From assembly GCA_031271865.1 (NCBI GenBank), contig JAISUW010000050.1:1-64000 (forward strand): a DNA stretch of 64,000 nt, in the 5' to 3' direction. This document shows, in pieces, positions 53,204 through 61,364 of the stretch. Source of the stretch: Oscillospiraceae bacterium (GTDB lineage Bacteria; Bacillota; Clostridia; Oscillospirales; Acutalibacteraceae). Position 1 is the stretch's first letter, and each line of letters opens with the position of its first letter. The translations under genes were made by a program, and so were the position numbers. The notes under the pieces are model-generated. The model saw only the letters and a list, made by a program, of their open reading frames with translations, ran no database searches and was not told where the DNA came from.

Positions 53204-53378
53204 GGTTTGGTTTGGTTTAGGTTTAGGTAAGTTTAGGTGAGTTGAGTTTAGCTGAGTTGAGTTTAGCTGAGTTTAGCTAAACTGAGCTGAACTGAGTTTA
53301 GCTAAACTGAGCTGAACTGAGTTTAGCTAAGCTAAACTAAACTGAGCTAAGCTAAACTGAACTAAACTCAACTCAACT
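53204..53378. repeat. Pentanucleotide tandem array between pfkA and pcrA
   Basis: From 53239 to 53378 the sequence divides without gaps into 28 five-base units of the form NARYT (GAGTT, TAGCT, AAACT, GAGCT, GAACT). A less regular TTTGG/TTTAGGT lead-in covers 53204-53238. The left units are T/G-rich and the right ones A/C-rich, so the two halves are broadly complementary and can fold into a long imperfect hairpin. It includes the pfkA stop codon. Confidence 0.9.
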
Positions 53379-54554
53379 TCTCCGAACCAAATACTCCGGA
53401 TAATGCCCTTCCGTAGCCAAGAGAATATCATCAATGAGCTCCGGCTTGACGCGGGCGGCAGGATCGGGGTCGGCGCGGCGAAGTTTCTGCAGTTCTTTAG
53501 CGGCGAGGCATTCCTCGTAGGTGCAGGTGGTAAGTAATCCATTTTTGATGATAGTGACAAGGTTATACTGCCCATCCATAAGCAGTTGGGCAGCCAAAGC
53601 ACCCATTTGCATACCGGTAATTCGGTCTTTGGCAGTGGGTCGGCCGCCGCGTTGGACATGACCGAACTGCACATAGCGGCACTCTATGCCTTCGCCGTTG
53701 GGCGTTACATCCTGTGTTGCTTTCTGGATTTCTTTTGCAATACGCTCTATACCATGGTGGTCGCGGGAGTCGAGGGTAGGACCGGGGTAGATAATACTGC
53801 CATCTTTCTGGATTTTGAAAGTAATGCCTTCCGCTACCAGAATGAGGAAGTACCGTTGTCCGCGCAGGTAAGCCTGTTTGACACGCCCGGCGGCGGTAGT
53901 AACATCTGCCTCTGTGAAGGTTTCCCCTATGAGAACATCTGTCGCATTGGAGGCGATGCTCGCATAGAGCGGCAAATCTCCCGCAAGATTTCCCATCACT
54001 TCGGCTATCATACAGCGGTCATGGGCGCGGTCGGTGTCGGCGAGCTTGTCGCAAAGTTCCACAACAGTATTGAGGGCAGTATCAAAGCCGATGGTATAGT
54101 CGGTACAGGCGATATCATTGTCAATGGTGCCGGGAATACAGATACAGTGGATACCCTGCGAAGGGTCATTCTTCGTGCCGCAGTAAATCAAATCCCTTGC
54201 TCCGGCAAAGGAACCATCGCCGCCGATAACAATGAGACCTTCTAAGCCGAGTGCATTGGCGTTTTCAACACAGCGCTCAATGGCGGGTTGGCGGGTGGTT
54301 TCATTATTGAACGGTTGGAATCGTGCTGAGTGAAGATAGCTGCCGCCTTCACGCAGGTGACTTTCTATCTCAGCGGTTTTCAGCGGTATGTATTTGTTGT
54401 TATACAATCCGTCAAAGCCGCGCACAAAACCGATGACCTCATACCCGAGGGATTCAGCGGCTTTGGTCGCGCCGATTACGGCGGCATTGTAACCGGGTGC
54501 ATCCCCGCCGCTGCACAGAATGGCAATTTTTTTTGTTTCGCCCATAACCATCAT
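53373..54554 (-). CDS. pfkA: 6-phosphofructokinase, ATP-dependent
   Basis: 393 residues, longer than the classical 320-residue PfkA, with a roughly 35-residue C-terminal extension. Motifs: CSGGDAPGYNAAV at the N-terminus, VIGGDGSFAGAR (the ATP-type GGDG), PGTIDNDI with the catalytic Asp145 (PPi enzymes usually have PKTIDND), GFDTALNTV, and HVQRGGRP. Catalyses the committing step of glycolysis in the cytoplasm. Three ATGs are present in the first four codons (ATG ATG GTT ATG); the true start cannot be decided because the ribosome site AGAAAGAG is weak. The stop codon lies inside the pentanucleotide array. Follows mltG by 59 bases. Confidence 0.9.
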   Translation of the reverse strand: MMVMGETKKIAILCSGGDAPGYNAAVIGATKAAESLGYEVIGFVRGFDGLYNNKYIPLKTAEIESHLREGGSYLHSARFQPFNNETTRQPAIERCVENANALGLEGLIVIGGDGSFAGARDLIYCGTKNDPSQGIHCICIPGTIDNDIACTDYTIGFDTALNTVVELCDKLADTDRAHDRCMIAEVMGNLAGDLPLYASIASNATDVLIGETFTEADVTTAAGRVKQAYLRGQRYFLILVAEGITFKIQKDGSIIYPGPTLDSRDHHGIERIAKEIQKATQDVTPNGEGIECRYVQFGHVQRGGRPTAKDRITGMQMGALAAQLLMDGQYNLVTIIKNGLLTTCTYEECLAAKELQKLRRADPDPAARVKPELIDDILLATEGHYPEYLVRRS

Positions 54555-54613
54555 TCTCTTTCTATTGTAAAATTACCGCCGGGCACTTTTGTCCGAACGG
54601 TTTGCCGGCGGCA

Positions 54614-55558
54614 TCATCCCACACCGTACTGCCGCATTTGCGCTACGTGTTCATCGAACGTCTTGGAGTAGTGGTTTGTGTTGTCCTTGCCGAAGAAGTA
54701 GTAAAGGTAATCCGAGGAAGCCGGGTTCTTGGCGGCTGTTATCGCATTGTGACCGGGGTTGCCGATGGGACCGATGGGGAGGGCCTTGCATTGGTAGGTG
54801 TCGTACCGATTTTCATACTGGGAAGAGAGGAGTACCTCCGGGTTAGCAACAATCTGCTTGCTGACATAGGCTTTTGTGGCGTCCGCTTGGAGCTGCATTC
54901 CTTTTTTCAGCCGATTGTGGAACACGGATGACACCATAGCCATATGCTCCGGGGAGCGCGTCTCCGCTTGGATAAGGGAAGCCAAGATGAGCGTATCCCA
55001 GTCCGGCATTCCGCTTTTGGCGGCATAGTTGTTAAGCATCTTCTTGAGGACATCCACCGGGTTGTCCCCTATATAGAAGTGATACGTATCCGGGTATAAG
55101 TATCCCTCATATTTATAAGCGACCTGTGACCCGGCACCGATGGAGAACGACTGCACCTGATAGGCCTGCGCTGCGTCATAGAAAGCCTTGCCGGTACAGA
55201 CACCCTTGTTTTCCAATGTTTGCATAATTTGCCAGAAACTATAACCTTCCGGGATAAGAACCGTAACTTCTTGCCGCGGGGTTGTTGCGGAAACGGTCGT
55301 GGGTGCTGCCGTGGTGGATACATTTGGTTGTCCGAAAGAGGCGCGCGCAGTGCTTGTCCGTATAGTCGTTACATTTGTATAAGTTACAGACGGCGGGGCG
55401 GTCCGGTTGGAGATGGAATCATCGCCGGTTGCGTCGAAAATACTTTCTGCTGCGGAAGTTAAGTCATCCGACGGCCGCCGGTCCGAGGGTCTGTCACACG
55501 ACGCCACACCCGCTACAAGCAGGCAAGCGGCAAGAATAAACAGAACCCGGCGCAGCAT
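54614..55558 (-). CDS. mltG: Endolytic transglycosylase MltG (lipoprotein form)
   Basis: 314 residues, start after GGGAGGTAG. The N-terminus ends in LLVAGVASC, a lipoprotein signal in place of the usual single membrane helix. A Ser/Thr-rich spacer (about 30-95) precedes a LysM-like segment (EGYSFWQIMQTLENKGVCTGKAFYDAA) and the catalytic YceG domain: YEGYLYPDTYHF, LASLIQAET with the catalytic glutamate, VFHNRLKKGMQLQADATKAYV, and the C-terminal LPIGPIGNPGHNAITAAKNPAS. It cleaves nascent glycan strands outside the membrane and limits their length. The lipid anchor is a departure from the common architecture; the gene is first in the mltG-pfkA-pcrA-lacZ run. Confidence 0.9.
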   Translation of the reverse strand: MLRRVLFILAACLLVAGVASCDRPSDRRPSDDLTSAAESIFDATGDDSISNRTAPPSVTYTNVTTIRTSTARASFGQPNVSTTAAPTTVSATTPRQEVTVLIPEGYSFWQIMQTLENKGVCTGKAFYDAAQAYQVQSFSIGAGSQVAYKYEGYLYPDTYHFYIGDNPVDVLKKMLNNYAAKSGMPDWDTLILASLIQAETRSPEHMAMVSSVFHNRLKKGMQLQADATKAYVSKQIVANPEVLLSSQYENRYDTYQCKALPIGPIGNPGHNAITAAKNPASSDYLYYFFGKDNTNHYSKTFDEHVAQMRQYGVG

Positions 55559-55619
55559 AACTACCTCCCAAAATGTGATAAATCCTCACGTATATAAAAA
55601 ACAACAGTAAACAGATAGT

Positions 55620-55648
55620 ATAATACCACAAACGGACAGAAAAAGCAA
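55620..55648 (-). promoter_or_regulatory. Promoter of mltG
   Basis: Minus-strand TTGCTT (55648-55643), 17-base spacer, TATTAT (55625-55620), about 60 bases before the start. Confidence 0.65.
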
Positions 55649-55740
55649 GCATTTTTTGCAGAATTACTAAATATTACATATTCTTATATCAGAAAGTAAA
55701 AATGACCGGCAATCGATGCTGTCTTTACAATAACTGTTTC

Positions 55741-56412
55741 CTATTCATTATGGATTGTTTCTTTTCCCAAGGGCTGTGCCGCTACGCGGCAAACCTCCTC
55801 CGCAAAAGCCTCGCACGCTGCACGGCAAGCGGATTGACTCCCGGTCAGAAGTGCGCCGGCAAAGTTCGTTTCGCTGGGCGGACCATAGTATACTTTCAGC
55901 TCCACATCGGCAGCTTTGAGCGCGGCATCCAACCCAACGGTCGCTTCCAACGGCGGCGCAATCAAATATGCCATAGCCGTACCCGGCGGTACCTCCGCCT
56001 GCGCAGAGAGGTACGTCCCCGAGCGGGAAATGGTGTGTGCAAAATACACCACGCCGCCGGCTTCGTCAGCGGAATAGAAAGCAGCATCGTTTTGGATATA
56101 GTCAAAAGCGGCATCCAGACCGGCCTGCACCTGTTCGGGATCCGGGCCGGCCAAAATGCCGATAAACTCCCCGGCAAGGGAAGTAGAGGCATTGGAGGCA
56201 CCGGCATACATGGACCGCGCATAGAGGACACGCACATCCGCTTTCTTCGTGGCCTCATCTATTGCGGCGTAGCTCACATCATCGCAGTCCGTTGTAAAGA
56301 TACCGAGCGAACGTTCCCGGCTGTCTGCCCCCAATTGCTCCAGCAGTGCAGCGTCCGCATTCGGCAGAATGCGGCAGGAGAGCACTTTCGTCTGTATGCG
56401 TTCGTGAATCAT
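55741..56412 (-). CDS. eutL: Microcompartment shell protein, EutL type (trimeric BMC-T)
   Basis: 223 residues from the ATG at 56412, which has GGAG seven bases upstream; the ORF-track start adds nine residues without a site. The sequence shows EutL features: LGIFTTDCDDVSYAAIDEATKKADVRVLYARSMYAGASNASTSLAGEFIGILAGPDPEQVQAGL in the first BMC domain and EVPPGTAMAYLIAPPLEATVGLDAALKAADVELK with PSETNFAGALLTGSQSAC in the second. EutL trimers have a gated pore in the ethanolamine-type shell. It is transcribed away from the pduL group, with divergent promoters between them. Confidence 0.88.
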   Translation of the reverse strand: MIHERIQTKVLSCRILPNADAALLEQLGADSRERSLGIFTTDCDDVSYAAIDEATKKADVRVLYARSMYAGASNASTSLAGEFIGILAGPDPEQVQAGLDAAFDYIQNDAAFYSADEAGGVVYFAHTISRSGTYLSAQAEVPPGTAMAYLIAPPLEATVGLDAALKAADVELKVYYGPPSETNFAGALLTGSQSACRAACEAFAEEVCRVAAQPLGKETIHNE

Positions 56413-56465
56413 TGATTTACTCCAATGTTCTCTAAACATAGATGCAAGTTATTTCCAATAAATTG

Positions 56466-56494
56466 ATTATAGCACATCTCGCCATCAATTGCAA
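56466..56494 (-). promoter_or_regulatory. Promoter of the EutL-type shell gene
   Basis: Minus-strand TTGCAA (56494-56489), 17-base spacer, TGCTATAAT (-10 at 56471-56466). Confidence 0.75.
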
Positions 56495-56581
56495 GTCTAA
56501 CATAAAATACGTCTGCTGTCTAAGCCGCCGGATTTTGAATCGGATATGAAATAGTTCATAACCCGTTCTTACAGATTTCCC

Positions 56582-56610
56582 TTGCAACCGCAGTCGAAAT
56601 GTGTTATAAT
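56582..56610 (+). promoter_or_regulatory. Promoter of the pduL-eutN-pduS group
   Basis: TTGCAA, 17-base spacer, TGTTATAAT (extended -10), about 50 bases before the ATG at 56663. Back to back with the eutL promoter. Confidence 0.75.
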
Positions 56611-56662
56611 AACCATATGTGATTTGCCGAAACACGAACGCTGACGGGATTGGAGCAAAACA

Positions 56663-57544
56663 ATGGATGAGAAACAACTCCGTGCCTTGGTGACCTCGAT
56701 TCTGGCGGAGCTTCCCTCCGGGGGTGAAGGCAGCGGTGCAGATAATTTTGCCCCAAAGACAGCACCGATACCGCTGGAAGCCTCCGCCCGTCACGTACAT
56801 TTGACAACAGAGGCTATTGAAAGCCTCTTCGGCAAAGGTGCCGCCCTCACCATGAAGCGCAGCCTGTCCCAGCCCGGTGAGTTCCTCTCCGAGGAGCGTG
56901 TGAAGCTCGTCACCCCAAAAGGAGAACTGCCGGGGGTTGCTGTCTTGGGTCCGGCGCGCAAAGCTGTGCAGGCGGAGCTTTCCCTGACAGATTGCCGTGC
57001 GCTTGGGCTGAATGCACCAATCAACCTCTCCGGCGATTTGACGGGAGCCGCAGACGTGCTGATTGTAGGTCCTGCCGGACATATAGATGCCAAAGGCTGT
57101 GTGATTGCCGCCCGCAACCATATCCATATGACCCCTGCGGATGCCGCCCGCTACGGTGTTTCCAATGGGGCGTATGTACAAGCTGCAACGGACACAGCAC
57201 GTCCCGTGACATTTGGGAATGTTGCCGTGCGTGTCAGCGCGGACTTCGCGCTCGCCATGCACATTGACTTTGACGAAGCCAACGCCTGCGCTTGGACGCA
57301 GGGTGCATCGGTGACGATACGCCCCTGCGGGAAGAGAGATGGTACAGCGTCACCTGAGACAACCGCTGCCGTTGCCGCCGTTCCTGCGGCAGGTCAGCCG
57401 GACTTGCCGAAGCTCATTACCGAGAGTCTTGCCAAAACGCTGGCGCAGAGCAGCCAAACGCTGCTGATTCCAAAGGGAACCCTTATCACACCCGCAGCAA
57501 AGGATGTCTTTTTCTCCGCAGGTGTAACGCTCAAAGTGCAGTGA
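56663..57544 (+). CDS. pduL: Phosphate propanoyltransferase/acetyltransferase PduL with C-terminal extension
   Basis: 293 residues. The first 18 residues (MDEKQLRALVTSILAEL) form an amphipathic helix like the encapsulation peptides that target enzymes into microcompartments. Two PduL beta-barrels follow, with the zinc-binding SARHVHL (His44, His46) and RNHIHM (near residue 152). PduL turns acyl-CoA and phosphate into acyl phosphate and CoA, recycling CoA inside the shell. After residue 225 there is an Ala/Thr linker and a segment ending LLIPKGTLITPAAKDVFFSAGVTLKV that standard PduL lacks; its LITPxAxDxF pattern recalls tails seen in other Eut/Pdu proteins. Its N-terminus supports an ethanolamine or diol-type compartment. 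Confidence 0.9.
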   Translation: MDEKQLRALVTSILAELPSGGEGSGADNFAPKTAPIPLEASARHVHLTTEAIESLFGKGAALTMKRSLSQPGEFLSEERVKLVTPKGELPGVAVLGPARKAVQAELSLTDCRALGLNAPINLSGDLTGAADVLIVGPAGHIDAKGCVIAARNHIHMTPADAARYGVSNGAYVQAATDTARPVTFGNVAVRVSADFALAMHIDFDEANACAWTQGASVTIRPCGKRDGTASPETTAAVAAVPAAGQPDLPKLITESLAKTLAQSSQTLLIPKGTLITPAAKDVFFSAGVTLKVQ

Positions 57545-57606
57545 GTCCGACACCGCATAACAGCAGAAAGCAGAAGTACTTCTGCTATCTTCAGGAGGTA
57601 GAACAA

Positions 57607-57876
57607 ATGATTATTGCCCAAGTCATCGGTCACGTCTGGGCCACAAAAAAAGAGCGCACCCTCACAGGGGTGAAGCTGATGGTCGTCAAAGCCGAGGAGA
57701 GCGGAGAAGCGTTCGTAGCAGGTGATGTCGTCGGTGCCGGGGTTGGGGAGCAGGTACTTGTCTGCCAAGGAAGTACTGCCCGACGCGCTTTAGGCGGCGA
57801 CAGTGTGGCGGTGGACGCCGCCATTGTCGGTATCATCGATACCTTAGAAGTCGAACGCGCCAAAGCCAAGCACTGA
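57607..57876 (+). CDS. eutN: Microcompartment vertex protein EutN/CcmL (BMC-P)
   Basis: 89 residues from the ATG at 57607 (AGGAGGTAG upstream); the longer ORF begins in pduL. The sequence MIIAQVIGHVWATKKERTLTGVKLMVV, then DVVGAGVGEQVLV and VDAAIVGIIDTLEVE, is a textbook pentamer that caps the shell vertices. It follows pduL by 62 bases and precedes the PduS-like gene by 26, in the same operon. Confidence 0.93.
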   Translation: MIIAQVIGHVWATKKERTLTGVKLMVVKAEESGEAFVAGDVVGAGVGEQVLVCQGSTARRALGGDSVAVDAAIVGIIDTLEVERAKAKH

Positions 57877-57902
57877 GCTGCCGCGGTGAAGGAGTAACCC
57901 AA

Positions 57903-59252
57903 ATGTCCCTTATAGAACAAATCCGGAAAGCAGGCATTGTCGGATGCGGCGGTGCCGGCTTCCCAACGCACGCCAAGTTGGCTGCGCAGGGTGTAGACAC
58001 CTTGATAATCAATGCAGCCGAGTGCGAACCGCTGCTGCGTACCGACCGCACGCTCCTCAAGACCGCGCCCAACCGTATCCTGACTGCCGCGGAGGCCGTC
58101 AAGGCACATCTTGGAGCCGTCCGTGCCGTGATAGCGCTTAAAGAATCCTACACGGAAGAAATTGCCGCCTTAGAGGCTACCGGTAAAATCGGTGAGAACC
58201 TCTCTATATATAAAATGAAATCTACCTACCCCGCCGGGGACGAGCACGTCATGGTGTATGAAGTCACGGGCCGCATTGTGCCGCCCGGCGGCCTTCCGTT
58301 GGCAGTCGGTTGCGTGGTGAGCAATGCCGCCACAATGTATGCCGTCAGCCACGCCATGCAGGACAGACCGTTCATTAAGCGCATCCTGACCGTTACAGGT
58401 GCTGTCAGGGAACCGCTTGTCCTCTCCGCCCCGCTCGGGACAAGCTTTGCGGCGTGCCTGTCGGCGGCAGGCGGTCCGCTTACGGAAGACTATATTGTCG
58501 TCAACGGCGGACCCATGATGGGCAAACCGCTCACGAAAGAGGAAGCAGACAAGGCAGTCGTCACCAAGACCACCGGCGGTTTCCTCGTCCTGCCGCGCAG
58601 CGTGAAACTGTGGCAATACCACCAACGCCCTTTGGAGCATTCCATCAAGCAAGCAGCCTCCGCTTGCATCCAGTGCTCGTTCTGCACGGGGATGTGTCCG
58701 CGCTACCTCTTGGGGCATCCCATAGAGCCGCACAAGATTATGCGGGCAGTCGGCGGCGGCAAAGATGTAGAAATGCTGACGCAACATCCTGCAGTGCAGG
58801 GCGCGGCCTACTGCTGCGAGTGCGGCATATGCGAACTGGTCGCCTGCCCCATGGGACTGCGTCCGCGGCAGATAAACCAATATGCAAAGCAGCTGCTGCG
58901 CGCGCAAGGGATACGCCCCACACCGCCCCCGGATTGGAAACCCGCCGTGCGGCCGTTCCGCGACGAACGGCGCATCCCGACGAAGAAAGCGGCGCAGAGC
59001 GCGGGTGTCCTGCGATACTATCATACGGACATCAGCAAGACGGCGGAGCTGACGCCGCAGGAAGTGTGCATCGCCGTGAACAGCCACATCGGAGTACCAG
59101 CAGAGCCGACAGTCACCGTCGGGGAGCGTGTGCGGTTAGGGCAGCGCATAGCTGCGGCGCCGGAGGGAAAGCTCAGCGCGGATTACCACGCGTCCATAGC
59201 CGGGACGGTGCTGGAAGTTAAAGACAACACCATCCGGATATCCGCCGCGTAA
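57903..59252 (+). CDS. pduS: PduS/RnfC-like iron-sulphur flavoprotein of the microcompartment
   Basis: 449 residues, the usual PduS length. The N-terminus IRKAGIVGCGGAGFPTHAKLAAQGVDTLIINAAECEPLL is the FMN/NADH-binding entry of RnfC/NuoF-type proteins. Two four-cysteine clusters, ACIQCSFCTGMCP and CCECGICELVACP, bind [4Fe-4S] centres. The C-terminal part (HIGVPAEPTVTVGERVRLGQRIAAAPEG) is the biotinyl-like barrel found in RnfC and PduS. Known PduS proteins reduce cobalamin or pass electrons across the shell, paired with PduT. Here the PduT-like gene lies 0.8 kb downstream, across an opposing lipoprotein gene. Confidence 0.9.
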   Translation: MSLIEQIRKAGIVGCGGAGFPTHAKLAAQGVDTLIINAAECEPLLRTDRTLLKTAPNRILTAAEAVKAHLGAVRAVIALKESYTEEIAALEATGKIGENLSIYKMKSTYPAGDEHVMVYEVTGRIVPPGGLPLAVGCVVSNAATMYAVSHAMQDRPFIKRILTVTGAVREPLVLSAPLGTSFAACLSAAGGPLTEDYIVVNGGPMMGKPLTKEEADKAVVTKTTGGFLVLPRSVKLWQYHQRPLEHSIKQAASACIQCSFCTGMCPRYLLGHPIEPHKIMRAVGGGKDVEMLTQHPAVQGAAYCCECGICELVACPMGLRPRQINQYAKQLLRAQGIRPTPPPDWKPAVRPFRDERRIPTKKAAQSAGVLRYYHTDISKTAELTPQEVCIAVNSHIGVPAEPTVTVGERVRLGQRIAAAPEGKLSADYHASIAGTVLEVKDNTIRISAA

Positions 59253-59301
59253 GTAAGGGATAGGCAACCGCCTACCCCAAAAAGCCGGGTGCTGCCGCAG
59301 C

Positions 59302-59889
59302 TCAGCTCCGGAAGAGCCAGTAGGCGGACAATTGGGTTCCCAGTTCCGCGCCCCGGAACCACTGGAGCAGATAGTACGCGCTGTCTACCCTGCCGTAGTC
59401 GTCGATATACTTATCCTCCGCAACCGTCTTCGCGGCCAGCTTCCCGCCGCTGTAACTCCACTCCGCGCAGGTGGTCTTTTCTTCCTCCCCGTCGTAGAGG
59501 GTCTTGTAGGCAATGATCTTCCCTTCTGTCGGGTTGTAGTAGATGTCATCTGCGGCTATCTTCTCGGCGATGGCTTCGTCACCGGTCATGCGTTTGTTGG
59601 ATATATCAAACACAGCTACCGTGTCCAGCAAGTGCGGCCCTGCCGCATAGTAGCGCAGCCGGACGAGCAGTTCCGGTGTACCGTTGCCGTCGAGGTCTAT
59701 GACGGTGAAGCCGGCTGTTTCCATCGGCTCCTCGTCGGCGGTGGCGCCGTTGTCCACGATACTGCGGTACTTGGCCGCCCACGCCGCAGAACCGTCAGCT
59801 GTCTGCGTGGAAGCGTTGACCGTACAAGCCGCCGTAAGCGTCAGCAGGATTCCGGCGCAGAGTAGGGACAGTATTCCTTTCGGTTTCAT
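59302..59889 (-). CDS. Lipoprotein of unknown function
   Basis: 195 residues, start after GGGAGGAAT. Lipoprotein signal (ILSLLCAGILLTLTAAC). The mature part contains FTVIDLDGNGTPELLVRL, an FG-GAP/EF-hand-like calcium turn, and a string of short beta strands (YYNPTEGKIIAYKTLYDGEEEKTTCAEWSYSGGKL). Similar lipoproteins with VIDLDGDGxPEL repeats are widespread in Clostridia without known function. It splits the microcompartment genes and is on the other strand, so it is probably unrelated to them. Confidence 0.75.
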   Translation of the reverse strand: MKPKGILSLLCAGILLTLTAACTVNASTQTADGSAAWAAKYRSIVDNGATADEEPMETAGFTVIDLDGNGTPELLVRLRYYAAGPHLLDTVAVFDISNKRMTGDEAIAEKIAADDIYYNPTEGKIIAYKTLYDGEEEKTTCAEWSYSGGKLAAKTVAEDKYIDDYGRVDSAYYLLQWFRGAELGTQLSAYWLFRS

Positions 59890-60011
59890 AACAGATTCCT
59901 CCCTTTCATGGTAATAGAACTTACCATTCTATAGTATATGCACTTTCCCATCTTATGCTAAAAGTGCTTCACGAAACACACTATACAAGTCAACGAAAGC
60001 GAGCCGCACCC

Positions 60012-60557
60012 ATGAACGCAATAGCCTTTCTGGAACTGAGCAGCATTGCCAAGGGCATGGAAGCCGCCGATGCCATCATCAAGACGGCAGAGACAGAGCT
60101 TCTCTTCGCGAGAGCCTCCTGCCCCGGCAAGTACTATATCCTCTTTTCGGGAGAGGTGGCGGCCGTGTCCGCTTCCTTAGATGCGGGGGCGGCATGGGCG
60201 GAGGGCTTCTTGGTGGACTCCTGCCTGATTCCGCGGGTGCATCCGCAGGTGGCGGCGGCCATCCACCAGACCGCAGAGCCGGCAGCGTACGGCGCGGTGG
60301 GGGTCATGGAGTTCTACAGCGTCACGGCTGCCATCTATGCAGCGGATGCCGCCGTCAAGGCTGCCGCCGTGGATCTCATTGAGCTGCGCCTGGCGACCGG
60401 TATCGGCGGGAAGTCCTTTGCCGTTGTGGTCGGTGAGGTCGCGGCCGTCCGTGCCGCCGTCGATGCCGGCATTGCCTCCCGGGAAGCGGACGGCTTTGTG
60501 CTGGCGCACTGTGTCATCCCCTCCCCGGTGCCGGAACTATTCGAGATGATTGGATAA
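60012..60557 (+). CDS. pduT: Microcompartment shell protein with two BMC domains, PduT type
   Basis: 181 residues from the ATG at 60012; the ORF-track extension to 59955 has no ribosome site, and no good one is visible at this ATG either. Two tandem BMC domains are plain: AIAFLELSSIAKGMEAADAIIKTAETELLFARASCPGKYYILFSGEVAAVSASLDAG and GVMEFYSVTAAIYAADAAVKAAAVDLIELRLATGIGGKSFAVVVGEVAAVRAAVDAG. Such tandem proteins form trimers; PduT carries a [4Fe-4S] cluster in its central pore and works with PduS. Cysteines are present (SCPGKY, DSCLIP, AHCVIP), but whether the cluster cysteine is kept I cannot say. A strong terminator follows. Confidence 0.88.
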   Translation: MNAIAFLELSSIAKGMEAADAIIKTAETELLFARASCPGKYYILFSGEVAAVSASLDAGAAWAEGFLVDSCLIPRVHPQVAAAIHQTAEPAAYGAVGVMEFYSVTAAIYAADAAVKAAAVDLIELRLATGIGGKSFAVVVGEVAAVRAAVDAGIASREADGFVLAHCVIPSPVPELFEMIG

Positions 60558-60568
60558 GCCGAATTCAT

Positions 60569-60602
60569 ACAAATCCGGGCAGGGAAACCTGCCCGGATTT
60601 GT
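60569..60602 (+). terminator. Terminator after the PduT-type shell gene
   Basis: ACAAATCCGGGCAGG-GAAA-CCTGCCCGGATTTGT, 15 perfect pairs with a GAAA tetraloop, 11 bases after the stop. The T tract is minimal. Confidence 0.8.
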
Positions 60603-60696
60603 AAACATTCTGTGAATAGCGACTCTCGGAATCGTTGATTATCAATAGTTGCAGAAGAGCATTACATTGTGTGACTATAAGTAACACGATTGTAAC

Positions 60697-60725
60697 TTGC
60701 TTTTTTCGACAAAATGTGATATACT
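60697..60725 (+). promoter_or_regulatory. Promoter of the small 96-residue protein
   Basis: TTGCTT, 17-base spacer, TGATATACT (extended -10). The leader of about 150 bases up to the ATG at 60878 is GC-rich and can fold locally (GCAGG / CCTGC), but I recognise no known riboswitch. Confidence 0.65.
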
Positions 60726-60877
60726 ACAGACATACCCCCACGGAGGGAACGGCAGGTTGCCTGCGGAGTGAACGAAGGCACCGCCGCAATACCCGGCGCA
60801 GCAGCGGGCAGATGCAATGAATTTATTCCCAACGAGAATTTACAGCCCGTCCGCCGGACAAGTCAGGAGTGAGTCCC

Positions 60878-61168
60878 ATGAACCTCAGAGACGTCGCGGC
60901 AAAGGCCGCGCAAAGCGGAATCGCAGAGAAGCTGCTCGACCAACTGCGAGACAGAGCAGACGATTTGCCGGTCGACAAGATTGAGCATTACCTCGAGAAA
61001 TTCGGTCTGACCGACCATGAGGAGGCGAAAGCCGTCGCCGTCGCCGAAGCGACAAGAGGCGAGGCGCAAGAGCTCGGGCTGCACGGGAACCAGTGGATTC
61101 AGATGGTGCTCCAGCACTTCAACGTGCGACCCGACAGAATCGCAGACATCACCAAGCGCCTCAGGTAA
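60878..61168 (+). CDS. Small helical protein of unknown function
   Basis: 96 residues from the ATG at 60878, with CAGGAG eight bases upstream; the GTG at 60869 overlaps that site and is unlikely. The protein is charged and helical (LRDVAAKAAQSGIAEKLLDQLRDRADDLPVDKIEHYLEKFGL), without signal peptide or cysteines. I recognise no family. It has its own promoter and stands alone; the 196 bases to the next gene contain only a short open stretch (LQETHYAEVTNAALEDF) that resembles the end of a coding sequence and may be a remnant. Confidence 0.65.
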   Translation: MNLRDVAAKAAQSGIAEKLLDQLRDRADDLPVDKIEHYLEKFGLTDHEEAKAVAVAEATRGEAQELGLHGNQWIQMVLQHFNVRPDRIADITKRLR

Positions 61169-61364
61169 TTCCCTGCGTCCATTTTTAGCTTAAACTGAAT
61201 ACACCGCTCCCCTGTCGGCTGAAGCTGATGGGGGGGTTGCTTGCAGGAAACACACTATGCAGAAGTCACCAACGCCGCCTTGGAGGACTTTGCCCGACTG
61301 ATTATGCGCAACGCGGCATGAGCAGCCGATGGGTTTGGATTTTTTTTGTTACCAATTGTAACAA

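Noticed and set aside
53204-53378. CRISPR array or telomere-like repeat
   Set aside because: Units of five bases without spacers and no cas genes; the TTTAGG-like lead-in is only part of a degenerate pentamer pattern.
53373-54554. PPi-dependent phosphofructokinase
   Set aside because: GGDGS and PGTIDND are of the ATP type, not the GGDDS and PKTIDND pattern of PPi enzymes.
61235-61321. Open stretch LQETHYAEVTNAALEDFARLIMRNAA before paralogue 1
   Set aside because: It resembles the end of a coding sequence but has no start or ribosome site in frame and an upstream stop; mentioned only as a possible remnant.
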